From assembly GCA_016206875.1 (NCBI GenBank), contig JACQQR010000014.1, forward strand, positions 1-18,409: a stretch of 18,409 nt of DNA. The letters are read 5' to 3'. Numbering within the stretch: the stretch's first letter is position 1; each line of letters opens with the position of its first letter. A program made the position numbers and the translations under genes. This DNA comes from Candidatus Omnitrophota bacterium. GTDB lineage: Bacteria > Omnitrophota > Omnitrophia > Omnitrophales > JACROU01. A model generated the notes under the pieces. It was not told the DNA's origin, ran no database searches, and was given only the letters and a program-made list of their open reading frames with translations. Of this stretch, positions 7,703 through 17,600 are shown in pieces.

Positions 7703-7724
7703 TTGTCATTCCCGGGAATGACAA
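7703..7724. repeat. Minimal GTCATTCCC palindrome, 22 nt
   Basis: GTCATTCCCGGGAATGAC with a flanking TT/AA on each side is a perfect palindrome with no loop. Its arms equal the ends of the larger repeats at 361-435 and 1431-1515, so it looks like a version of that family without any interior. Confidence 0.65.
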
Positions 7725-7787
7725 AGCAAAAATCATATTATGCATATCCTTATTTGGCAAGTAACGCTTATGCATTCGGTGCATGAC

Positions 7788-7934
7788 CGAATGGCGCTTC
7801 CTTAAGAGATTTTCCCTCTCCCTCGCGAAGCAGAGGGAGAGGGTAGGGTGAGGGTGCTATATTGAAAACCCCCTCACCCTACCCTCTCCCCCAAGTGGGC
7901 GAGGGGAAAAACACGCTTAAGGAAGCGCCATTCG
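7788..7934. repeat. Composite hairpin bounded by 19-nt inverted repeats
   Basis: CGAATGGCGCTTCCTTAAG (7788-7806) and its exact complement (7916-7934) bound the element. Inside are two CCCTC-family copies facing each other: 7835-7854 is the exact complement of 7871-7890. The left copy also folds on itself (CCCTCTCCCTC at 7814-7824 with GAGGGAGAGGG at 7833-7843). The structure could form one hairpin of about 147 nt. It resembles a miniature element with perfect terminal repeats, or two repeats inserted head to head in an older palindrome. Confidence 0.75.
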
Positions 7935-8077
7935 CTCTTGCACCCTATCTATATGGACTATGCTGCTTGTTTAAAAGAATTTCCCCCGGGTGAATTGATT
8001 TCTTTTTCATTTTCTTGGCCATAATTTTCAATTATATCGTTGCTTAGAGAAAATAATCAGAAATTTTAAAAGGGAAA

Positions 8078-8656
8078 TTACGCCTGATAAGCGAATACGA
8101 GGTCGCGCAGGTAGCCCTGGACGGTTTCGGCGACGAGGGTGTCGGCGGCGTTGGGCGCCCAGAAGCCGTCGTTATCTACTTGGATGGGAGAGGAATCGTT
8201 TACCGCGTGCAGCAGCGCGGCGGCAAGGAGTGATGACTGGCCGGGTGCGAGTTTGGCAAAAATGAAGCGGCGGCTTTCACCCGCAAGCAGGCGCTCGGGG
8301 AAACGCGTGTTCTTGAGCGCTTGCGTCAGATAAACCACCCGAGTGCGCCCTAAAAATCCGCGCAGCGCAGCGGCGTCGGAACGAGTCAATATGCCCGGTA
8401 GCGTTTGCACCTGCCGCACGAGCGAAGGCGCGCAGAAAATTGCCGGAACGGTCCGGCCTTCCGTTTCCGTAATCAGCACCTTGATCTTTTTCTCCGCAAA
8501 CAAAATCTGAATCAACTGCTGCAAGTCCGGTGAAAATCCCGCAAACTCTTCAGCGGTGAACACGATGGGTGCCGGCCGGTCGGCGAGCGAGCCAAACGCT
8601 TTTAAAGCGCGCGCCTTCACTTGCTGCACCAGCATTTTACCCGAAGCATTGCCCAG
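8078..8656 (-). other. Unknown C-terminal domain of the giant protein (residues 3190-3381)
   Basis: After the last SLG motif (Ser3189) about 190 residues follow that I cannot assign. Visible features are FTAEEFAGFSPDLQQLIQIL, a strand KIKVLITETEG, RTRVVYLTQALKNTRFPERL, and a compact end ESRRFIFAKLAPGQSSLLAA followed by DNDGFWAPNAADTLVAE. The pattern is of an alternating alpha/beta globular domain, not an autotransporter barrel, a PEP-CTERM or a cell-wall anchor. Confidence 0.5.
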
Positions 8657-11600
8657 CGAAGCAGCCTGCATCGCATCCACAAATGCTTTCTCGAGTACCA
8701 ACAGGGCCGCTTTCATTTCCGCCATGGCACGGCCATTCCAGCGAGATACAGCAGCTCTTTGGCGAACCGTGCCCTGAGTCCTGACATATAAGTTGATTTT
8801 GAGTTCGGTGCCGCTGGGGCGCACGGTGACGAAAGCCGTATAGGCTCCAGATTTAAGCACATAGGTTACAAAGCGTTCTTTGGGGAGAGGTTTGCCCAGC
8901 TCATCTATAAATGCGGGCACCTTCACTTCGCTGTCCGGAAGCTTCACATGCCCCTTCGCGGTATGATCAAAAAAGATTCTTTCCGTATTTGGGTCATAAG
9001 CCTTTTGCTGCTCATAATCCAGGACGGCGACCACATCCCACCCGGCAATCTTTCTCGGCAAGGTTTCGCCTGCCATCACGATGTCCATAATCCCTTTTTT
9101 GATGCGGTTACCGGCTTCGCCCTCCACCCGGACTTCGTCCAGGCTTTCTCTAAAATAACCATGCCGGTTATATAAATATTCCAGCGATGTATGCAAACTG
9201 CGGCCTTTATCTTTGGCAACCGCCGCCATTTCCACGAACCGCGCACCCAGTGCGATGCCGTCTTTATCCCGCACCGAACTGTCTTCCGCGCCTCCGTAAG
9301 ACTGTTCTCCGCCGGAAACAAAAAGATGCGAATGCTTCTGTAAAATCAAGCGCTGTTGATCTAACGTCAGGCTGGCATAGCCTTCTTTGGAAATCTGATC
9401 CTTGATAAGTTGAGATTGCTCAAATAATCCCGTTGCCGCCATCAACCGGCTTACAGCCCCCTCCTGAAGCTCGGCCATAAGCTGGCCGGCATATTTAAAC
9501 CCAACTAAATGTTCTATAACTTTAAGGTCATAATCCTCTGCCACGGCTGTGGCCAGACCGGAGCTGACCACCGTTGTCCAGAAAATGGCGTTTTCATACC
9601 GCTCCGAACCAGGCTTTTTTTCATTATTGCGCATTTTGTAATCCAGAATCAGCGCCATTTGCTGGTTGCCATTCAGGATTTGATATCTTTTTTCTATGCT
9701 GTCGCCGGGGTTGGAGGCGGGATTTTTGATGATGACGGTCAACCGGTCGGCATCGGGATCATTGGCCAAACCGATGTCGCAATTATTTTCAGCCATAACT
9801 TCCATCAACCGTTTGAGCGCTGTGGAATCTTGCGGATTGGGTTTTTCTACCGCGCCCTTCCCGCCCTTGCCAAAAGTGCCGTCAGGTTTGCGTTGGTCTT
9901 CCACCCAGAATAAATTTACCTCGGGCAGGCCCATCGCCCTCAGCACTCGCGACATTAACCGGTCGCTGGTGCCATGCAGTGCCGTAGCCGCCACCCGAAG
10001 GCCTCTGAAATCAGGCGTCTGGGCGCGGGCAGCCAACACCATATCGACATAAGCCGCGTCAATGGCCTCGCCCATAATTTTGATTTTTTCGTCTTGAAGG
10101 GCTTGGTCATAATCTAGTTGCGGCACCTCCGCAAAGCTTTTAATTGCGGTGACATAACTTTTCAATTCACTAGCCGCCTCACCCACCATTTGCCCGCCGT
10201 GCGACCCATAAGGTTTGAAGCCGTTGTCTGAAAGGGGATTGTGACTGGCCGTGAACACCGCACCGCCCAGCACATTAAACCGGTGTACGGCGAAAGCCAG
10301 CTCCGGAGTCGGCGTCGGGTGGTCAAATACGCGCACTTCGATACCGTGGCTAACATAAATCCCCGCCGCCATTTTCACTAAAAATCCAGGCCCGCCGGTT
10401 GCCGGATCATAAGAGCCTTCCCGCGAGTCATAAGCCAGATACACCGCATTTTCAGGTTTGGGTCCATGCCAAACGGGTTTGGCTTGCACTTCTTGATTCA
10501 ACTTTTCCAAATAGCGCGCGTGCGCTTCCACAAATGTGCCCACCGTCACTACATTAATCCGGGCGCTGCCCACCCCCAACTTGCCGCGCAGCCCCGCCGT
10601 CCCCACATCAATTTTGGTGAAGAAGCGATCATTGAGTTCTTTGGCGGCGGCCTTTGCGTCTTCATCCGAAATCCCGGGGAAATCTGCCGACTTCAAAGCT
10701 TTCTTGAGCCACTCTTCAATCTGTTCATGCGCCAGTCGGCCGTCGATTACGACGTTGTACGATTCATCCGCCCACTGCGCCAAATTGTCCTGCGTGCTTT
10801 CACCAATCAAGTTTTGATCCCGCGCCAGCGCCGCCAAACGAGTAATCTGTTCATTCTGACCAAGACTGGCCGCATTGGCTCCTTTTCTGTCATTCTGAGA
10901 CCGCGAAGCGGACGAAGAATCTAGCCGGCGCCACCCAGATTCTTCGCCCGACTGCGTCGGACTCAGAATGACAGAAGACAAACCCAAACTTGCGGCGCTT
11001 GACTGGTGCTTACTCAAACCCTGTTCCTCAAGTGAATGAATGATCTCTTTTAATAAGCCCTTAACCGCCTGAGGATCACGCCACAAAACCGAGCGCTCTT
11101 GTAGTCTTCCGCCATCTCCCGCCCAACGAACCTTCACTGCACGGCCAACGGACTGGGCAATATATTCATCCGCCATCAGATAACCTATCACTCCATATCC
11201 AACGACCTCAGCAACAAGTGCGGTGCGTAGCGCGTAGTTATACTGAGCCCACCCTCTCAAGTTCCCGGCCAATTCGTCGCCGTCTCTCCATGAAAACTGA
11301 ATCTGATTATCAATGGCAAACAAGAACCGGCCGCTGTCAAACCACACATCGACTACAGCTGTACTTGGATTGGAACCCAAACTTCCCGCACGGGCGGCGT
11401 AGGGTTTTTGTTCGACATCGGCTTCTACAGCCTGCTTACCTAAACTATCTCCTGTTCCGTGCCTGACTAATGCTCTTTCAAGAGATGCGGCGATTGCCGT
11501 TTCGGATGCTGCAGACACCCGCTCACCATCAATGGTAAGTACGCCATGAAAAGCCGCCTCCGATACTGGCTCGAAAGAAACATTTAGCGATAAATTTTCT

Positions 11601-14600
11601 CCGAGTTGCTGAGCAAGCTCAAGGCCGTTTGGAGCGTTCGCAACACACTGATTGTCCACATAAACAATTGCTCTTATGCCCTGCTCTGTATCCCACACTA
11701 CGTCAACAACACCCAAACTCGCGGCACCAGTTCTCTTGTCATTCTGAGGCCGCGAAGCGGACGAAGAATCTGGCCGGCGCCACCCAGATTCTTCGCCCGA
11801 CTGCGTCGGACTCAGAATGACAGAAGAAACACCCAAACTCGACGCGTGGGCGCGCGGGGTGAAAGGTTTACGTTCTACTCGCTGATTTGCGTCGGCGGCT
11901 TGGTTGGCGGCCATCACTTCTGCTTTTGAGGCCACGGGCTGAACTTCGGTTACGTATTCACTGTTACCCAGCACCAACCGGTGGCCCAATTTCAGCAACT
12001 CGGCCACCACTCCTTTGTAGCGGCGCATATTGGCAATTAAATCGTAGGCTTGTTCGGCTCCTGGAATTACTTGGCCCAGTTCATCCAATATTTCCTGGAG
12101 TGTTCCTTTGTAAGGCAAGAAAGTGTCGGCGCGCGGGGCAATGGAAATTAAAGTTTCGGGCTCGGGACGTCCTTCCGGAGTGGTAAGCAGCGCCAAACCA
12201 TTTACAATTAAATCCTGAATGGCTTGCTCCGTCATCCATCCTTTAGGCGCTTCTGATCCATCTTCACTGGGCGCTTCTTTTTGAGGCTGTACTGTTTGAG
12301 GCACTTTTTCTGCCAAGTCGATAATTCTATCTTGCCATTCCTGGTCGGGGATTTGGGCCAGCTTCACAGCCAAATCTTGATCTACTTCGTTTAATTGGAA
12401 TATGCGGGCGGCAATTAATTTTAAATCGATGGCGTAAAACGCAACATTGAAGGCTACTTTTTTGGGCCGGCCTGCGGTAATGCCAAAAATATCTTCGATA
12501 AACCACCCATTCTGTTCAGCCTGCTGGTAAAAAGCGCTTCCCTTTTCTTTGGCCAAATCCGTAGCGCTAAATTTGGTTTCTGATTTGTCCCGCGTGGGAA
12601 ATTCGCTGACTTCCCGGATTTCAATTCGGGTTGTCTCGGCCATGGTCTTCCGATTGCGGTAAGTAACGCGGGCGGCGAATCCGCCTTTTTTATCTCCGGC
12701 CGACGGGGCCATCATGGCTACCGTGGCCACGGCGCGGCCTTCATGCTCCCGGGCATAGATCATTTCTCCAATCATTCCCGGGCGCGGGTAATTCAGCACA
12801 TTATCTCCATTGCCCGCCACGATAATTCCGGATGTGTTTTCTAAAATATCAATTACTTTTGTTTTATCGAGGAGCAAAGCCAAAAAAGCCCACAAATGAT
12901 TTTCGGCTACCGTGGCCACGCGGCCATCTTTATAACGAATAGGCTCCCCTGTTTTAGGATCAAGCACCAAACCTGACCTTTGAATCGCAAGGTGAATTTG
13001 GCCGTTGGCCAATTCTTTTGCATATTTTTCTTTCAGATCGGCACGGGTGCTGTGGTCGCTTTCTCTTTCGATGCCGCCACTGACATTGGTGACCACCACG
13101 ATTTTGGATTTCCTATTTTGGCCCAAAATTAAACCGATTCTTGCCTGAAGAATACTGATCCAGGCGCCGGGATTAACATTCGTAGCCACCTTCAGCGCCA
13201 AGTGAATCAATTTGTGCTTTTTCATGATTTTCTTAACCGTGGTGGCACTGCCGCCGGCAAAAGCCAGCGCAACAATAATTGAATTTTGAATCAATAAATT
13301 ACCCAATGTATAAACAATACTTTTGCGATCGCTGGTCATTGACTTTACTTCCGGATCACCTTCGGCTAACGCCTCTACCTTGACCACTTCCCAATTTTCC
13401 AGATCGGGCACATTCAGCCGCACGGCTTCAACTGGTCTTTCAAAAGCGGTGAGGGCTCTGGCCGGCGGTGCTTTGGCAGATGTGTCTTTAGCTGCCGCGC
13501 GGAGTTTCGCTTTGGCGGCTTTCCATTTATTCCAGTCGATGCCTTCATATCCAAATTTAATGTGATCGGAAAGCTGCACCAGCATGGCCCGGTGTTCGGC
13601 AAAAGCATCACTGCGAATCATTCCGTTCAAAACATCCTGTACGTCTTCATGATTCTGAGCGTCGCCATGCATGCCCACAAAAGCAAGCTGATGAATCACT
13701 TTGAAGAAATTAAACTTTATCTGTTCTACGCTTTGGGTCTTCTCATATATTTCGCGCGCGGCCGCTTCCACTTCGCGGCGCAAGGCCCGAACTTCTTCTT
13801 CGGTTCGCTCAGGCACAAGTGCGGGATAAAGGTTGTTGCGCCGGTCGGGATAAACACTGGTATTAAGTGGGAAAAGCCGCAAACTTTCCCCCTCCGAGAC
13901 TTCGTCCACTGGAAGGGCAAATCGATATTGATTAACTGGAAGATTCCTGGCGGAAAGATAAAAGAAATGAAACCACTCCATATTGCCAATGGGATTTAAA
14001 GTTTCGATATCAGCCGTCAACGGATCCCCCACGGTGGGCTGCATCACCAAATAAACCGAGTTACCCACTTGCAAATAAGTTTCACCCCGATGGCGCATCA
14101 CGGCTAAATGGAGCCGATATCCATTCGGATTAGTCAAAACCGCTCGGTTGCCTTCAATCGATTGATTCGCAATCACATTCTGTGGAACGAGAATTCTTAC
14201 CCCATCCAAATCAATGGCTGATTTTTCCTCACCCAAACTGCCCGCCGCGGCGGGAAGCGCGGGAGAGGTCTCGGTTGATGGGGGTGAAAACAGCGCAGTG
14301 GTCAGCAGCATTTGAGCGCTAGCGCGTTCGTAATTGGGAATCAAAACAAACGGACCTTCTTGTCGCATCATCTGGAGCCAGGCGATGGCCTGGTTTTGGG
14401 TGAGGCCGCCCGGGACTGCTTGGGGGTCGCCGACCAACGCCAAAAGGAGCTTTTGGGCTGGCTTGGTAATACCCAAAATCGGCAAATCAGTTGTCCGCTC
14501 CGCCAAATCATGAAGCAGCCAGTTGTAATGCCGGGTAGTCGTTGTGCGCAGCGGAACGTTATGGCCGCGTGCGCGCAGGGCCTGCTCGATTGCGCCAGCG

Positions 14601-17600
14601 ATGCCTTCCAAATCGCTCCACGGAATGTCTACGGAATTAATTTTGAGCTGAGCCGAGGCCAATGCTTTATTCGCCGGAATGAATTCAGCGCCCTCCAACT
14701 GAAGATCTTCCCGAAGCCGCATCGCAAACTGCTCACCGCCCAGCGCTTCGATAACGGCTTTGCCCCGAACCAGTAACGTGGTGAGCTCCATCGAGCCTTC
14801 CGGACGACGCGTCACCCGGACCTCGCCCAAACTGAGGCCGCGGGAACGAGTGCCTTGGGCGGCGCGTTCGGGGGCGGTGAGTTTGTTTTCGGGTTGATCG
14901 TTTTGTATTTTTGCGAGCATTGCAGCGGGCGGGCGGCCGTGAATGTCGACAGAGTCATCCGTTGCCGCGGCGGATTCAAAAAAAGCTGCGTGCGTGGTTG
15001 GTTGCCGGTGGACACTGCCCCGTTCAAAGAGTGCTTCAACGGTCTGAACAACATTTACATTGTTGATTCTGGTCAGTACCAAGGGTTTCTCCCTTTTTCC
15101 TGTCAAACGAATGGCCTTTTCTAAAAACCATTCGAGAACCACAAGAGTGGCCCCGGGAGCAGGCAGCTCTTCATCTAGCCATCGGTTGAGGGTTAAAAAT
15201 AATGCCCCATCTTTTTTAATGTAAAACTTGCCCATATCTATCCATCGATCGCCCACAGCCACTTTCACTCCCAAAAAAGGCTGTCTGGCTTCATGGATAT
15301 AAATTCCCACTTTTTGGGAGCTGCCAGGAATACCCAAATCAATTCTTTTATTCCGCACAAACAATACATCACCCAAACTACGCCCGAGTGCCTTTGTCAC
15401 AATCGCTTGAATGGCTTCAAGATCATCCCAATTTGCAAAGTGTTCTGTTTCCGAACCAGCTGGTGTCCCTATAACTTTAATGGCAAGCATATTGGCGAAT
15501 TTGTTTGTAGGCAGCGTACCAATAAATCTGGCCGAATAACGAGGGGCCAAATCATCAGATTGAGGAAATACTGTTTCGAGTTGCCGGGCAAACGCTTCCG
15601 GCGTTCGCTCTGAAACTCGAACTTGACCATCAAGTTTAAGAGTGGTTTGGCCATTATCACGTGTTACCTCTACCCGTTGGCCCAAACTTGAGCCGCGGGC
15701 AGCTAATGTCCGCCTCGTCTCGGCATCTCGCTCTCCTGCTTTCGCCTGAGCGGTTCTTTCTTCCGGCATAAACTGGTCCATGGGCTCTTCACGGGTGACG
15801 ACGGCAAATTCCGCGCGCGGACGGCCGCTGACATCGATGCTGGTTTGGGACAATGATGCTTGATTAAAATGGTCCAGACGAATCCAGACATTCATTGGAG
15901 CAACAACGGGACCTTGTGAAGACAAAGCGGGAGAGAATACTTCGATGGAACCGTCTTCAAACAATGACCGGGCAGCATCCAAAATAGCCGGGTCACTCAC
16001 CAGACGTAAGGTGAGCGGATTGCGGATATTGGCCGTTAACCTTATGGCTTTTTGTAAGAACCACTGGAGCACGGTGGCATTGAACCCGTCGCGGCCGAAC
16101 AGCTTGTCCAGATTGTTGATTTGAAGATTCCACGACCTGCCAGCCGAACGCTGAAATGTTCCGGCTGATTCTTTTTTGCCATTGCTCTCGACATAAAAAG
16201 TAAATTGGTCGTGATTGCCGAGCTCGGGATAGATCGTAAGTGAAACCGGCTGACCGTCTTGAACGTGGGTCAACACTATCGGCTCACCGGTCACGACCGG
16301 CACTCCCAAACTTGAGGCGCCGAAAACACGCTTTAACATATTCTTTAGAGCGTCAATATTATGCCAATCGGCCCCATCCGTTCTTGAACCCGATTGAATC
16401 AAGAGCATTTGTGCCCCAGGGAAAAAATCCACCTCCCCAATTAATTGGCTAGAGAAAGCGTCACGCAGTTTCGTTGCAAATTCATGGCCCGTCCGAGCTG
16501 ACACTTCTGTTTTTCTTCGGTTTTCAGTGATTGTGAGTGTAGTAAGACCACCATCACGAGTCACTACCACCTTTCGAGCGGATCGTTTTGCACCTAAACT
16601 GGAAGCCCTGCTTGCTCGTGCTCGTGGCAAAGCGGCAAAAGAAGGAGCGAGCATGCGGGCATAAGCTGAGATGGCACTGTGAACGTTGAGGCGGCCAGTG
16701 CGGGCCAAGGCGGGGTGCGTGGGCTGGAGGGCGGCTTGGATGGGATTGAGTTCACCCTCACCCCGCTCGCCTTCGGCGAGTCGGCCCTCTCCCTCTGCTG
16801 CGCGAGGGCGAGGGGCAAGCGAAGTGACGAATGGCAGCTCGTCTTGGTAAAAGTTGCCGCTCATCAGGTAGTCGTAACGTTTTTGGTGCTTGGGGTCTTC
16901 GGCGCGAATTTTTGGCATGAGTGAGACGTAGGAAATGTTTTTCTTCTTTAAAAATCCAGTGATTGCTTTTTTGTGGAAGCCGCCGGTGACGAGAATAGTG
17001 GGCTCTTGGATTTCAGCCAGGTGTTTATGGAAATAGCGGTCGCGCCTGCGGGCGGCGGTGTAGAAATTTTCGGCAGAGCGGATCAGGCGCTCCCACTCGG
17101 CTTTCAGCACGATGGGTTTTTTGAGTTCGCGGGCGAGGAAGCGGGCCAGATCGCGGGTGCGGAATTTGCGGACGCGGGTTTTTAGGTAGCTCCACTCCTC
17201 CGGCGTAATTTGCATGAGGCTCAGGCGGCGGATAAGTTTGAGGTCTTCCTGATAGCGCAAGGTTTGACGGGCGGATGCGGTTGTGAGCTGGCTGGCGGCG
17301 AAATCGGATTCGTACCGGTCCAGCTCGCGGAAGAAGGATTTGGAGTCTATTTTGTCATTCTGAGCGGAGCGAAGAATCTTGCCAGCAGTACCCTTTATGT
17401 TCTGCGGAGCAGAAGCAACGTTCACGGTATGAGAGCCAGATTCTTCGTCCGACTGCGTCGGACTCAGAATGACAGAGAGGTTTGGATATTTTTCCGTTAC
17501 CGGGAACACGCGATTCATGCGCATCAAATAATCGGCCAGGCTTAATTGGCCGGCTTCGAACCTGTCTTTTAACTTTTGCCACCGGCGGATTGCTTTGGGG

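Larger units (their letters stand above)
7568..8077. other. Intergenic region with palindromic repeats
   Basis: This 510-bp stretch separates the 3' end of the giant gene from the start of the amidotransferase-like gene; both read on the - strand. No coding frame of note is present. It contains a perfect 22-nt palindrome at 7703-7724 and a composite hairpin at 7788-7934. A small AT-only inverted repeat (ATAATT-TTC-AATTAT, 8021-8035) lies 43 bp beyond the giant gene's stop. No T-tailed GC-rich terminator is seen, so the composite hairpin may serve to end that transcript. Confidence 0.6.

Noticed and set aside
9509..9913. Open frames on the + strand within the giant gene, including this 134-codon one
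   Set aside because: They are antisense to the conserved phosphohexomutase domain; their length is expected from the base composition of the opposite strand.
10889..11821. CRISPR array
   Set aside because: The two near-identical units are 849 bp apart, are palindromes translated in a gene, and there are no regular short spacers or cas genes.
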